From NCBI RefSeq assembly GCF_002752355.1, contig NZ_MRAV01000001.1, forward strand, positions 248,001 through 312,000: a stretch of 64,000 nt of DNA, in the 5' to 3' direction. The position numbers and the translations under genes are program-made. The notes under the pieces were generated by a model, which did not search any database, was not told the origin of the DNA, and saw nothing but the letters and a program-made list of their open reading frames with translations. Below, piece after piece: positions 7,773 to 16,482 of this stretch. The stretch is from Leucobacter sp. OLIS6 (lineage in GTDB: Bacteria; Actinomycetota; Actinomycetes; Actinomycetales; Microbacteriaceae). Within the stretch, counting starts at the first letter, position 1; the number at the start of each line of letters is the position of its first letter.

Positions 7773-8444
7773 ATGAAGATCCTGATCGTTGAAGACGACG
7801 AGCGCGTCGCGGACGCGCTGGGGGCGTTCCTCCGCCAAGCCGGGTTCGAGATCGACCGGGTCGGCACCGGCGCCGCCGCGCTGGAGGCGCTCGGCGCGGA
7901 CACCGACGCCGTCCTGCTCGATCTCGGCCTGCCGGACATGGACGGCCTCGACGTCTGCCGCCGTATCCGCGGCCTCTCCGGAGTGCCGATCATCGTGGCC
8001 ACCGCGCGGAGCCACGTCGAGGAGCGGATCAAGGGCTTCCACGCGGGCGCCGACGACTTCGTCGTGAAGCCTTACGACGTGCGGGAGCTCGTAGCGCGCA
8101 TCGAAGCGGTGACTCGACGCTCGCGCACGCTGCCGTCCGATGCCGGGCACAGCTCGGGGGTCTCCGTCGACGGGGTCTACATCGATCTCGCGAACCGGCT
8201 GGTGCTGGTCGACGGGTCGCCGGTCGATCTGACACCGAAGGAGTTCGACATCATCGCGGTCCTGGTGCGGTATCCGGGGGTCGTCGTGCCCCGCGACCGG
8301 ATCATCCGGGAGGTCTGGGGCAGCGACTGGAACGGCTTCAGCCGCTCGCTCGAGGTGCACGTCGGATCGGTCCGGCGCAAGCTCGAGCGGCCCTCGCTGA
8401 TCGCGACGGTCCGCGGGGTCGGCTATCGGCTGACGGGCGTCTGA
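7773..8444 (+). CDS. OmpR/PhoB-type response regulator
   Basis: 223 aa. The receiver domain (1-115) has the acidic pair EDDE, the phosphoacceptor near Asp50 in LLDLGLPDMDG, the T/S in IIVATARS and the lysine in FVVKPYDV. The C-terminal winged helix (about 130-223) has DLTPKEFDIIAVLV and the DNA-binding end VRGVGYRLTG. A -10 box TAGTCT is visible at 7734-7739. It is followed 3 bases later by the sensor kinase gene and then by a TAXI lipoprotein. Proteins of this class bind tandem direct repeats with about 11-bp spacing, and just such an array lies at 10814-10853 in front of gluA. Confidence 0.93.
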   Translation: MKILIVEDDERVADALGAFLRQAGFEIDRVGTGAAALEALGADTDAVLLDLGLPDMDGLDVCRRIRGLSGVPIIVATARSHVEERIKGFHAGADDFVVKPYDVRELVARIEAVTRRSRTLPSDAGHSSGVSVDGVYIDLANRLVLVDGSPVDLTPKEFDIIAVLVRYPGVVVPRDRIIREVWGSDWNGFSRSLEVHVGSVRRKLERPSLIATVRGVGYRLTGV

Positions 8445-8447
8445 CCC

Positions 8448-9821
8448 GTGCGGCAGCGGCTCATCCTCGTCCTCCTGATCCCGATGACCGTGATCCTGCT
8501 CGTCCTCGCGGGTGCCTACGCGTGGAGCGTGGCCCGCGCGGTCCAGGAGGAGGTGTCGAGCCAGCAGCTCGGCGACCTCAGCTACTTCCAGAGCGGCGTG
8601 CGTCAGGCGCTGCGCGCGGGCAGTCCCGACGTCGTGGCGGGCGAGATGACCCGCTACAGCGAGCTCTACGGCACGAGCATCGCGGTCTTCGACCGTTCCG
8701 GTGCGCTGTGGGCCTCGGGCGGGGGACGGTTCGACGAGCTCGGAGGGGACCTCCGGGGACAGATCGAGCTCGCGCTCTCGGGCCGGCGGAGCGATCCCGG
8801 ACCGCCCGTGCTGCCCTGGTCGATGGGCGAGCTGGTCGCGGTGGAGCCGGTGTTCGACGACGGCAACGTGATCGGGGCACTCTTCATCTCGGCGAACGCC
8901 GACCGGGTCCGCGCCGAGATCCTCACGCACTGGGGCGTGCTCGCGGCGGCGTGCGCCCTCACCATCCTCCTGCTCCTGCTCGCCGTGATCCGCCTCGCGA
9001 ACTGGGTGCTGCGCCCCATGCTGCGGGTCGACCGAGCGATGGCGGCGGTCGAACGCGGGGAGCGCGACGCGCGCGTCGCCGACGACACGGGCCCGCCCGA
9101 GATGCGGCGGATGATCCGGATGTTCAACCAGATGGCCGAGGAGATCGAGCGGGTGATCCAGCGGCAGGAGGCGTTCGCGATGAACGCCTCGCACGAGCTG
9201 CGCAATCCCCTCGGCGCGCTGCTCATGCGGGTCGAGTACCTCGCGACGGGCCTCGACGATTCGTGGGAGGAGGACGTCGAGAAGACCCGGGCCGAGGGGC
9301 GCCGCCTGACCCAGATCCTGGATGCGCTGCTCGGGATGGCCCGATCCGGTCGGCAGGATTCGTCGTTCGCCGCGGTCGACCTCGTCGAGCTCACCGCGAG
9401 CCGGATCGCCGCGTGGGCGCCCGTCTCGACCGACCGAGGAGTCTCGGTGGAGCTCCGAGGGGCCGCGCGGGTACTGAGTCTCACCGACCGGACCTCCGTC
9501 GAGAGCGCGTTCGACGCGGTGCTCGACAACGCGCTGAAGTTCGCCCCGGCGGGATCCGCGGTCGAGGTGACGGTGGAGCGCGATGCGGAGGGCTGCGGCA
9601 TCGCGATCCGGGATCACGGCCCCGGTCTCGAACCGGACGAGCTGGAACTGGTGACGAGCCGGTTCTGGCGCAGCCCCCGCGACCAGAACGTGCCCGGATC
9701 AGGTCTCGGCCTGGCCATCGCGTCCGATCTGCTGGGCGATCTGAACGGCGGAGTGCAGGTGCAGTCGCCCGAGGGCGGGGGACTGCGGGTCGTGCTGCGC
9801 CTGCCGGGAGAGGAACGCTGA
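8448..9821 (+). CDS. Membrane sensor histidine kinase
   Basis: 457 aa from a GTG 3 bases after the response regulator stop. One membrane segment near residues 6-28, an extracytoplasmic sensor region to about 160, a second membrane segment near 162-185, a HAMP domain, the HisKA box NASHELRNPLGAL with the phosphorylated His at residue 249, and an ATPase domain with DNALKFAPAG, DHGPGL and GSGLGLAI. It is the partner of the adjacent response regulator. The stop codon overlaps the start of the TAXI gene by one base (TGATG), so kinase and binding protein are made together; the binding protein may deliver the signal to the sensor region. Confidence 0.92.
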   Translation: MRQRLILVLLIPMTVILLVLAGAYAWSVARAVQEEVSSQQLGDLSYFQSGVRQALRAGSPDVVAGEMTRYSELYGTSIAVFDRSGALWASGGGRFDELGGDLRGQIELALSGRRSDPGPPVLPWSMGELVAVEPVFDDGNVIGALFISANADRVRAEILTHWGVLAAACALTILLLLLAVIRLANWVLRPMLRVDRAMAAVERGERDARVADDTGPPEMRRMIRMFNQMAEEIERVIQRQEAFAMNASHELRNPLGALLMRVEYLATGLDDSWEEDVEKTRAEGRRLTQILDALLGMARSGRQDSSFAAVDLVELTASRIAAWAPVSTDRGVSVELRGAARVLSLTDRTSVESAFDAVLDNALKFAPAGSAVEVTVERDAEGCGIAIRDHGPGLEPDELELVTSRFWRSPRDQNVPGSGLGLAIASDLLGDLNGGVQVQSPEGGGLRVVLRLPGEER

Positions 9822-10792
9822 TGCGCGGGGGAATGACCGTTCGGACCCGGATCCTCGGGGCGCTGCTCGCGGCGTTCGCCGTGCTGCTCGGAGCGACCGG
9901 GTGCGCGGACTCCGGATACGACCGGACGCAGCAGTACTTCATCGCGGGCGGCGGCATCGCCGGCATCTACTTCAACTACGGGGATCAGTACGCGCAGGCT
10001 CTGCATCGGGAACTGGGGATCAACGTCTCGGTCTCCGAGACGAACGGATCGGTCGACAACCTGCAGCGGGTGGCCTCGGGGCGGGCGCTCCTCGGTTTCG
10101 CGCAGGCGGACACCGCGGCCGACGCGATCACCGGGACCGGCAGTTTCGACACCCCCCTTCCGCTGCGCGCCATCGCCCGGGTCTACGACGAGTCGGTGCA
10201 GGTCGTCGTCCCCGCGGACTCCGACGTGCGTGAGATCGCGGACCTCGCGGGACGCACCGTCTCGCTGGGCTCGGCGACCTCGGGGGTGCAGGTGATCGCA
10301 TCGCGGGTGCTCACCGCCTCGGGAGTCGCCCCGGACCGGATCGAGAATCCGGCGCTCGGCCTCGACGAGTCCATCGCGGCGCTGCGCCGAGGGGAGATCG
10401 CGGCGTTCTTCTGGGTGGGCGGATTCCCGACCCCGTCCATCGAACGGCTGGCCCGGACGCAGCGGATCCGCCTGCTTCCCATCGACGCGGCGACGGTCTC
10501 CCGGGTCAACGCCCGGCACTCGGGGGTCTACCGGCTCACCGAGTTCCCGATCGGCACGTACGGCTCCGAAGCGCCGACGACGACCATGACGGTGCCGAAC
10601 TACCTGGTCGCGGCCGAGGACGCTCCGGAAGCCCTGATCGCCGACGCGACACGGACGCTCTTCGCGTCGCGTGCGACCATCGCGCGCAAGGTGCCCGCCG
10701 CCGAGCTGCTGGATCGGCGCGATGCGATCTTCACCGCGCCGCTCGATCTCCACCCCGGCGCGGCGAAGTACTACGTCGACGCGCGAAGCTGA
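9821..10792 (+). CDS. TAXI family solute-binding lipoprotein in a two-component operon
   Basis: 323 aa. A signal peptide ends in LLGATGCAD, a lipobox, so the mature protein is anchored outside the membrane. The YFIAGGGIAGIYFNYGDQ opening, the NLQRVASGRALLGFAQADTA block and ALRRGEIAAFFWVGG match the TRAP-associated extracytoplasmic immunogenic (TAXI) family. No TRAP permease is nearby, so it is more likely a sensor component than a transporter part. Characterised TAXI proteins bind glutamate, and the next operon is the glutamate transporter, which suggests glutamate or a relative as ligand. The ATG at 9821 overlaps the kinase stop; a second in-frame ATG at 9833 is possible. Confidence 0.88.
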   Translation: MRGGMTVRTRILGALLAAFAVLLGATGCADSGYDRTQQYFIAGGGIAGIYFNYGDQYAQALHRELGINVSVSETNGSVDNLQRVASGRALLGFAQADTAADAITGTGSFDTPLPLRAIARVYDESVQVVVPADSDVREIADLAGRTVSLGSATSGVQVIASRVLTASGVAPDRIENPALGLDESIAALRRGEIAAFFWVGGFPTPSIERLARTQRIRLLPIDAATVSRVNARHSGVYRLTEFPIGTYGSEAPTTTMTVPNYLVAAEDAPEALIADATRTLFASRATIARKVPAAELLDRRDAIFTAPLDLHPGAAKYYVDARS

Positions 10793-10813
10793 TCCCGCCT
10801 CCGGAGACCGAAT

Positions 10814-10853
10814 CTCAAGAAGCGCTCAAGCGGATGCTCAAGAAGTGCTCAAG
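10814..10853 (+). promoter_or_regulatory. Four CTCAAG direct repeats upstream of gluA (probable response-regulator binding array)
   Basis: CTCAAG occurs at 10814, 10825, 10837 and 10848, with spacings of 11, 12 and 11 bp. Direct repeats on one helix turn are the hallmark of OmpR/PhoB-family binding sites, here as two adjacent dimer sites. The array ends 4 bases before a plausible -35 (CTGACC, 10858-10863), with a -10 TAGCTT at 10882-10887 after an 18-base spacer. A fifth, inverted copy CTTGAG overlaps the -10 at 10885-10890. Confidence 0.7.
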
Positions 10854-10857
10854 AGCG

Positions 10858-10887
10858 CTGACCCCGGGGCGCCGCCGCATCTAGCTT
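10858..10887 (+). promoter_or_regulatory. Probable gluABCD promoter
   Basis: A weak -35 CTGACC (10858-10863) and a -10 TAGCTT (10882-10887) with 18 bases between. This leaves a leader of about 135 bases before gluA in which I recognise no riboswitch. Confidence 0.5.
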
Positions 10888-11027
10888 GAGTGGCCAAGCG
10901 GTTCGACGGCGAACGCGCTTGCCGCACTCCGTCTCGGGGCGGCAACGCACCCCGGATCGTTCAGACAGGCAGCAGGCCCGGGACGCGAGACTCGCGGAGC
11001 GGGTCGCGATCCAGAGACGGAGACGAG

Positions 11028-11774
11028 ATGAGTGCGAGCGAACCGCTGGTGGTCGTGGAGAACGTGCAGAAGCACTACGGCGAGTTCCAGGCCCTGACCG
11101 ATATCGATCTCTCGATCGACGCGGGCGAGGTCGTCGTGATCATCGGACCATCCGGCTCCGGCAAGTCGACGCTGTGCCGCTCGATCAACCGGCTCGAGAC
11201 GATCACGAGCGGATCGATCCGCGTCGACGGCAAGGAGCTGCCGGCCGAGGGGAAGGCGCTCGCGAAGCTGCGGGCCGAGGTCGGCATGGTGTTCCAGTCC
11301 TTCAACCTGTTCGCGCACCTCACCATCCTCGAGAACGTGACGCTCGGCCCGATCAAGGTGCACGGAGTGGGACGCGAGCAGGCCGAGCGGGAAGCGATGG
11401 AACTGCTCGCACGGGTCGGCGTCGACAAGCAGGCCTCGAAGCTCCCCGCCCAGCTCTCCGGTGGGCAGCAGCAGCGCGTGGCGATCGCCCGCTCGCTCGC
11501 GATGCACCCCAAGGTGATGCTGTTCGACGAGCCGACGAGCGCCCTCGATCCCGAGATGATCAACGAAGTGCTCGACGTGATGGTCGGACTGGCCAAGGAG
11601 GGCATGACCATGATCGTCGTCACCCACGAGATGGGATTCGCGCGCCGCGCGGCCGACCGCGTGGTGTTCATGGCCGACGGACAGATCGTCGAGCAGGCGA
11701 CGCCCGAGGAGTTCTTCACGAATCCGCAGAGCACCCGCGCCAAGGACTTCCTCTCGAAGCTCATCACCAACTGA
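11028..11774 (+). CDS. gluA: Glutamate ABC transporter ATP-binding protein
   Basis: 248 aa. The nucleotide-binding subunit of a polar amino acid importer. Walker A is GPSGSGKST, the Q-loop is FQSFNLF, the signature is LSGGQQQR, Walker B is [12 protein letters not shown] and the switch histidine is in VTHEMGFA. I chose the ATG at 11028 after GGAGACGAG; an upstream in-frame ATG-like start would add about 46 residues of low-complexity sequence not found in the family. It is first of gluABCD, as in Corynebacterium. The upstream CTCAAG repeats suggest control by the adjacent two-component system. Confidence 0.93.
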   Translation: MSASEPLVVVENVQKHYGEFQALTDIDLSIDAGEVVVIIGPSGSGKSTLCRSINRLETITSGSIRVDGKELPAEGKALAKLRAEVGMVFQSFNLFAHLTILENVTLGPIKVHGVGREQAEREAMELLARVGVDKQASKLPAQLSGGQQQRVAIARSLAMHPKVMLFDEPTSALDPEMINEVLDVMVGLAKEGMTMIVVTHEMGFARRAADRVVFMADGQIVEQATPEEFFTNPQSTRAKDFLSKLITN

Positions 11775-11864
11775 CCCGCTCGGGTCGTCCGGCTCGGCTC
11801 CGCCCTCCCGCGGTGCCGAGGCTCCGGCGCATCCGAATCTCCGACCCACCGAAAGGAATCAACC

Positions 11865-12776
11865 ATGCGAACCCACAAGCTCCTCGCGACCGGTGCGCTG
11901 ATCGCCGCCGCGGCGCTGACGCTCACCGGCTGCAACGTCGGCAACCCCAACGACGCCAAGGGCGGCGGCACGGGGAACGGCAGCACCGAGTCCGTGATCC
12001 CGAAGCCCGCCGAGAACGTGAAGATCGACGGCAGCCCGACCTTCGACAATATTCAGAAGCGCGGCAAGGTCGTCATCGGCGTCAAGGAGGATCAGCCGGG
12101 ACTCGGGTACCTCGACAACGTGACGAAGGAGCGCAGCGGTTTCGACGTCGACATCGCGCGCTGGATCGCCGCTTCGCTCGGCTACGGCGAGGACAAGATC
12201 GAGTACAAGGCGATCGCGTCGGCGAACCGCGAGCAGGCGATCGTGAACGGGGATATCGACTACTACGTCGGCACCTACTCGATCAACGACAAGCGCAAGA
12301 AGGACATCGACTTCGCCGGTCCCTACTTCATCACGGGCCAGGGCCTCCTGGTGAAGAAGGGCGGCACGGACTACCAGTCGCTCGAAGAGCTCGACGGCAA
12401 GACCGTGTGCTCGGCGACCGGCTCGACGCCGATCCAGAACATCAAGGAGAACTTCCCGAAGATCAAGACGCAGGAGTTCGACCTCTACTCGGCCTGCGTC
12501 GAGAGCCTGGTCAACGGCCAGGTCGATGCGGTGACCACCGACCAGGCGATCCTGATCGGCTACGCCGCGCAGGATCCCGACAACCTGATGGTGACGACGG
12601 GCCCCTTGCTCACCGAGGAGAAGTACGGCGTGGGCCTCGCGAAGGGGGATGACGCGCTCCGTGCGCACATCAACACCCTCTTCACCGATGGCGGCGCGAC
12701 GTGGAAGAAGATCTTCGACAAGAACCTGGGCAGCTCGGGGATCAAGGTCGACCAGCCCAAGGTGGACGCCTACTAA
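11865..12776 (+). CDS. gluB: Glutamate-binding lipoprotein of the ABC transporter
   Basis: 303 aa. The signal peptide ends in the lipobox LTLTGCNVG. The SBP_bac_3 fold shows VVIGVKEDQPGLGYLD, the GFDVDIARWIAASLGY segment, and YYVGTYSINDKRKKDIDFAG, all typical of glutamate/glutamine-binding subunits. Good ribosome-binding site (GAAAGGAAT) before the ATG. A 17-bp perfect hairpin follows at 12787-12823, before gluC, which should give more binding protein than permease. Confidence 0.93.
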   Translation: MRTHKLLATGALIAAAALTLTGCNVGNPNDAKGGGTGNGSTESVIPKPAENVKIDGSPTFDNIQKRGKVVIGVKEDQPGLGYLDNVTKERSGFDVDIARWIAASLGYGEDKIEYKAIASANREQAIVNGDIDYYVGTYSINDKRKKDIDFAGPYFITGQGLLVKKGGTDYQSLEELDGKTVCSATGSTPIQNIKENFPKIKTQEFDLYSACVESLVNGQVDAVTTDQAILIGYAAQDPDNLMVTTGPLLTEEKYGVGLAKGDDALRAHINTLFTDGGATWKKIFDKNLGSSGIKVDQPKVDAY

Positions 12777-12786
12777 CCGCCGAGGC

Positions 12787-12823
12787 GCTCGGGGCGGGCG
12801 CGGTCCCCGCGCCCGCCCCGAGC
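12787..12823 (+). terminator. Strong intra-operon hairpin between gluB and gluC
   Basis: A 17-bp perfect stem starting GCTCGGGGCGGG with a 3-base loop (TCC, 12804-12806). No T tract follows. In this position it may act as a partial terminator or 3' stabiliser of the gluAB message. Confidence 0.7.
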
Positions 12824-12845
12824 CGCCCGCACGAGAGGAAGACGG

Positions 12846-13502
12846 ATGGACGTCATCTTCGGGAACCTCGATCTCTGGGGGACCGCTATCACGAACACCC
12901 TGCTGGTGTTCTTCGGGGGAGGGGTGCTCGCCCTGGTGCTCGGCGTGCTCGTCGGGGCCATGCGGGTGTCGCCCGTCCCGATCGCGCGGGGCGTGGGCAC
13001 CCTCTACGTGAACCTCATCCGCAATACGCCGCTGACGCTCGTGTTCTTCTTCTTCGTGCTCGGCTATCCCGCCCTCGGGCTGCCGAAGATGAGCACGCTG
13101 CTGCTCGGTGTCCTCGCGATCGGCATCTACACCGCGACCTACGTCGCCGAGGTGCTGCGCGCAGGCATCAACACCGTGCCGGTCGGGCAGGCTGAGGCGG
13201 CTCGGGCGATCGGGCTGCCGTTCGCCCAGGTCATGAGCCTCGTCGTGCTCCCGCAGGCCTTCCGGTCGGTGGTGCCTCCGATGATGAGCGTGTTCATCGC
13301 GCTCTTGAAGAACACCACCGTCGCGGCGGGCTTCTCGGTCGCCGAGCTCGCCGCGCTGCGTGCCACCATCAACGACGCCGCGGGGCGTCCGGGCAGTCCG
13401 ATGGAGGTGCTGCTCTGGGTCGCATTCGTGTTCGTGGTGCTCGTGATGCTCCTGAGCCTCGCGCAGAACCGTCTCGAGAAGAAGTGGAGGATCGTGCGAT
13501 GA
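12846..13502 (+). CDS. gluC: Glutamate ABC transporter permease
   Basis: 218 aa with about five membrane helices. The HisM-type inner membrane signature is present: EVLRAGINTVPVGQAEAARA followed by IGLPFAQVMSLVVLPQAFR (EAA loop). RBS GAGAGGAAG before the ATG. It overlaps gluD by 4 bases (ATGA). With GluD it forms the heterodimeric channel. Confidence 0.92.
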   Translation: MDVIFGNLDLWGTAITNTLLVFFGGGVLALVLGVLVGAMRVSPVPIARGVGTLYVNLIRNTPLTLVFFFFVLGYPALGLPKMSTLLLGVLAIGIYTATYVAEVLRAGINTVPVGQAEAARAIGLPFAQVMSLVVLPQAFRSVVPPMMSVFIALLKNTTVAAGFSVAELAALRATINDAAGRPGSPMEVLLWVAFVFVVLVMLLSLAQNRLEKKWRIVR

Positions 13503-14422
13503 CCTCTGTGCTGTACGACGTCCCCGGCCCCCGGGCGATCGCGCGCAACCGCGTGCTCGCCGTGGTCACCGTGCTGGGAGTCGGGGCGATCATCGCCTTC
13601 ATCGTGTACCGGTTCGCCCTCTCGGGGCAGTTCTCGGCGACGAAGTGGGGCCTGTTCACCTACGCGACGATCTGGGAGCAGATCCTCGCCGCCCTGGGGA
13701 AGACCCTCGCGGCCTTCGGGCTGGCGGCGGTGCTGAGCGTCGCCCTCGGATTCCTGCTCGCCATCGGCCGTCTCTCCGACCATCGCTGGGTGCGGATCCC
13801 CATCACCGCGATCACGGAGCTGTTCCGTGCGGTGCCCGTGCTCGTCATGATGATGCTGCTCTACTACGGCCTGCCATCGGTCGGAATCAGCATGGAACCC
13901 TATGCGGCCGTCGTGATCGCGCTCGTCGCCTACAACGGATCGGTGCTCGCCGAGGCGCTGCGCGCGGGGATCGAATCGCTGCCGCGCGGACAGAAGGAGG
14001 CCGGGTACTCCATCGGCCTGCGCAAGAGCGGGGTGATGCGCCTGATCCTGCTGCCGCAGGCGGTGCGGGCCATGCTGCCGGTGATCGTCTCGCAGCTCGT
14101 GGTCACCATGAAGGACACCGCGCTCGGGTTCATCATCACCTACCCCGAGCTGCTCTACCTCGCGAAGCAGCTCAGCAGCAACGTCCAGTTCGGGCGCCCC
14201 CTGCTGCAGTCGGCGTTCGTGATCGGCGGCATCTACATCGTGATGTGCCTGCTCCTGTCGGCCGTGGCGAAGTGGCTCGAGGGGCGGACTCGCCGCAGCC
14301 CGAAGCGCCCCGGCGGCCCCGCTGCGACGACCGCGACCATTCCGGTGCAGCCCGACGACCCCCGACTGCACCGCGACGGCACGGTCACCGAGGTGATCGC
14401 CGTGCAGGGCGAGCAGTCGTGA
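13499..14422 (+). CDS. gluD: Glutamate ABC transporter permease
   Basis: 307 aa. It has the same fold as GluC with the EAA loop EALRAGIESLPRGQKEAGYS and an extra N-terminal helix plus a polar C-terminal tail of about 45 residues, as in other GluD proteins. The ATG at 13499 overlaps the gluC stop. Last gene of the operon; a hairpin follows at 14431-14455. Confidence 0.91.
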   Translation: MTSVLYDVPGPRAIARNRVLAVVTVLGVGAIIAFIVYRFALSGQFSATKWGLFTYATIWEQILAALGKTLAAFGLAAVLSVALGFLLAIGRLSDHRWVRIPITAITELFRAVPVLVMMMLLYYGLPSVGISMEPYAAVVIALVAYNGSVLAEALRAGIESLPRGQKEAGYSIGLRKSGVMRLILLPQAVRAMLPVIVSQLVVTMKDTALGFIITYPELLYLAKQLSSNVQFGRPLLQSAFVIGGIYIVMCLLLSAVAKWLEGRTRRSPKRPGGPAATTATIPVQPDDPRLHRDGTVTEVIAVQGEQS

Positions 14423-14430
14423 CCCCGAGC

Positions 14431-14455
14431 GTGGGCGGCGCGCGGCGCCGCCCAC
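14431..14455 (+). terminator. Hairpin after gluD
   Basis: GTGGGCGGC pairs with GCCGCCCAC over a 7-base loop. It ends 5 bases before the GTG start of the next gene and probably closes the glu operon. Confidence 0.55.
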
Positions 14456-14459
14456 GCGG

Positions 14460-15275
14460 GTGACCGCCGTGGAGGGGTTGCTTCCCGCCGACGGCGACGC
14501 GGGCGTGCTCGCACTGCTGCTCGTGGCCGCATTCGCCGCCGGCTGGATCGACGCCGTGGTGGGCGGCGGCGGACTGCTCCAGCTGCCGGCGCTGCTGCTC
14601 GTGCCCGGGATCACCCCCGTTCAGGCGCTCGCGACCAACAAGCTCGCATCGGTGTTCGGCACCGCTACGAGCAGCATCGCGTATGCGCGGCGGGTGCGTC
14701 CGGACCCGCGCACCGTGCTCTCGATGGCGGGCGTCGCCCTGCTGGGCGCGTTCGGCGGCGCGTCGCTCGCCGCGTTCCTGCCCGCCCCGGTGTTCAAGCC
14801 GATCATCCTCGTCGCCCTGCTCGTCGTCGGACTCATCACCCTGTTCCGGCCGACGCTGGGGGAGGCCACGCGGTTGCGGTATCGCGGGCTCCGGCACTTC
14901 GCCACCGCCGGCGCGATCGGCGCCTCCATCGGGTTCTACGACGGACTGCTCGGCCCGGGCACGGGCACCTTCCTCGTCATCTCCCTCGTCGGCGTGCTCG
15001 GCTACGACTTCCTGCGCGCGACCGCGACGGCCAAGGCGGTCAACTTCGCGACCAATCTCGGCGCGCTGCTCTTCTTCATCCCGCTCGGCGCCGTGCTCTG
15101 GCCCCTGGGACTCGCGATGGGAGTCGCCAACATCGGCGGGAGCCTGCTCGGATCCCGCATGGCGATCGCGCGCGGGTCGCGGTTCGTTCGGGTGCTGTTC
15201 CTCGCCGTGGTGGGCGTGCTGACGGTCAAGCTCGGGATCGACATCTGGGTCGAAGCGTTCCTCGGAGGCGGGTGA
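14460..15275 (+). CDS. TSUP family (TauE/SafE) sulfite/anion exporter-like permease
   Basis: 271 aa from a GTG. Eight or so membrane helices. The two family half-repeats are visible as AGWIDAVVGGGGLLQLPALL near residue 25 and IGFYDGLLGPGTGTFLVISL near residue 160. TauE/SafE proteins move sulfite, sulfoacetate or other organic anions; the substrate here is unknown. It converges with greA and the two share a hairpin at 15294-15333. Confidence 0.9.
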   Translation: MTAVEGLLPADGDAGVLALLLVAAFAAGWIDAVVGGGGLLQLPALLLVPGITPVQALATNKLASVFGTATSSIAYARRVRPDPRTVLSMAGVALLGAFGGASLAAFLPAPVFKPIILVALLVVGLITLFRPTLGEATRLRYRGLRHFATAGAIGASIGFYDGLLGPGTGTFLVISLVGVLGYDFLRATATAKAVNFATNLGALLFFIPLGAVLWPLGLAMGVANIGGSLLGSRMAIARGSRFVRVLFLAVVGVLTVKLGIDIWVEAFLGGG

Positions 15276-15293
15276 AGCGCACCCCGAACGCGC

Positions 15294-15333
15294 ACGGGAG
15301 GGCCGGGACCGCGCGCGATCCCGACCCTCCCGT
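15294..15333. terminator. Bidirectional hairpin between TSUP gene and greA
   Basis: ACGGGAGGG at the left pairs with CCCTCCCGT at the right, with the stem continuing through CCGGGA/TCCCGA with one mismatch, around a GCGCGC-containing loop. It lies between two converging genes. Confidence 0.7.
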
Positions 15334-15352
15334 TGTCGCTGCTGCGTCGGTG

Positions 15353-15841
15353 TCAGCCCGCGTAGGTCTCGACGGCGACGACCTTGACCTCGATCTGCTT
15401 GCCGTTGGGGGCTTCGTAGCTGGTGGTGTCGCCGACCTTCAGCCCGAGGATCGCCGTGCCCAGAGGGCTCTCGGCACTGTAGACGTCGAGGTCGGAGCCG
15501 TCGGCGAGCTCGCGGTTGCCGAGCAGGAAGCGCTCTTCGTCGCCCCAGATCTCGGCGGTGATGATGGTGCCGATCTCGACGACGCCGCTGGCCTTCGGGG
15601 CCTCGCCGACGACGGCGTGCTTCAGCAGCTCCTCGAGGTCGCGGATGCGCGCCTCCATCTTGCCCTGCTCGTCCTTCGCGGCGTGGTAGCCGCCGTTCTC
15701 CTTGAGATCGCCCTCTTCGCGAGCCGCCTCGATGCGGGACGCGATCTCTTTCCGGCGGGGCCCGGTCAGCTCGTCGAGTTCGCCCTTGAGACGGTCGAAC
15801 GCCTCCTGGGTCAGCCAGGTCTGCGTGGTCGCTGCGGCCAT
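15353..15841 (-). CDS. greA: Transcription elongation factor GreA
   Basis: 162 aa. The N-terminal coiled coil (LTQEAFDRLKGELDELTG to about residue 80) carries the acidic tip REEGDLKENGGYHAAKDEQG, which reaches into RNA polymerase and stimulates cleavage of backtracked RNA. The C-terminal FKBP-like domain has AESPLGTAILGLKVGD. The length is normal for actinobacterial GreA. Its neighbours DUF4307 and mca are the usual actinobacterial ones. Confidence 0.95.
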   Translation of the reverse strand: MAAATTQTWLTQEAFDRLKGELDELTGPRRKEIASRIEAAREEGDLKENGGYHAAKDEQGKMEARIRDLEELLKHAVVGEAPKASGVVEIGTIITAEIWGDEERFLLGNRELADGSDLDVYSAESPLGTAILGLKVGDTTSYEAPNGKQIEVKVVAVETYAG

Positions 15842-15980
15842 GCGTGATCCTCTTCTCTGGATGCGCGGGCCCGACTCGGCCCACGAATGCGCGCGGAACT
15901 CCCGCGCGGGTTCTGAGCAGCCTAGCAGCCGGGTCCGACAGTGTCGGGGAGCCGCACGGACGGACGTGGAGCCGGGCCGG

Positions 15981-16397
15981 TCAGGCCGCGTCGAGGACCC
16001 AGCACTCCTTCACCTGGCCGGCGGTCGCCTCGTAGGTGGTGGCGAGCTCCTCGGTGAACCGACGGGTGCGCTCCTGGGACACGGGCAGCTCGACGACCTT
16101 CCACCCGACGGTCGCGAACGAGGGCGAGAGCGCCTCGACCGCGCAGGCGACGCGGGTGCCGGGAGCCGCGGTGACCTCGAAGCGGACGGTGACGGTGCTG
16201 CCGCCCTTGTGCGGTGCGCCGATGTCGCGGTACTCGACCTGCGAGCCGGACTGCCAGCCGCTGAAGAGGAGTACGCCGAGTCCCGCGAGCAGCAGCACGC
16301 CGGCGATGATCCATGCGAAGCGACGGTCGAACCGGCGCTGGGTGCCGCGACCGTAGCGATCTTCGAGCGTCTGCGCGCTCGCTGCCGCCTCGGACAC
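15981..16397 (-). CDS. DUF4307 membrane protein
   Basis: 138 aa. A basic N-terminus with RYGRGTQRRFDRRFAW, one membrane helix near residues 27-48 (WIIAGVLLLAGLGVLLFSGW) and an extracytoplasmic domain with two cysteines (VACAVEAL, KECWVLD). This is the actinobacterial DUF4307 family, regularly found between greA and mca. Function is unknown. Divergent from mca; the two starts are about 85 bases apart. Confidence 0.85.
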   Translation of the reverse strand: MSEAAASAQTLEDRYGRGTQRRFDRRFAWIIAGVLLLAGLGVLLFSGWQSGSQVEYRDIGAPHKGGSTVTVRFEVTAAPGTRVACAVEALSPSFATVGWKVVELPVSQERTRRFTEELATTYEATAGQVKECWVLDAA

Positions 16398-16482
16398 GGA
16401 TCCTCCTCATCTCGGGCAACTAGACTGTGTGCCCGATGCAAGCGTACCGGGGCTCCCTCGGACGCAGATGCGAAAGGACGCC

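Noticed and set aside
9821..10792. TAXI protein as part of a TRAP transporter
   Set aside because: No TRAP membrane subunit is encoded nearby; the gene overlaps a kinase gene instead.
10890..11027. 46-residue N-terminal extension of GluA
   Set aside because: The extension is Arg/Ser/Gly-rich, has no family match, and a good Shine-Dalgarno precedes the ATG at 11028.
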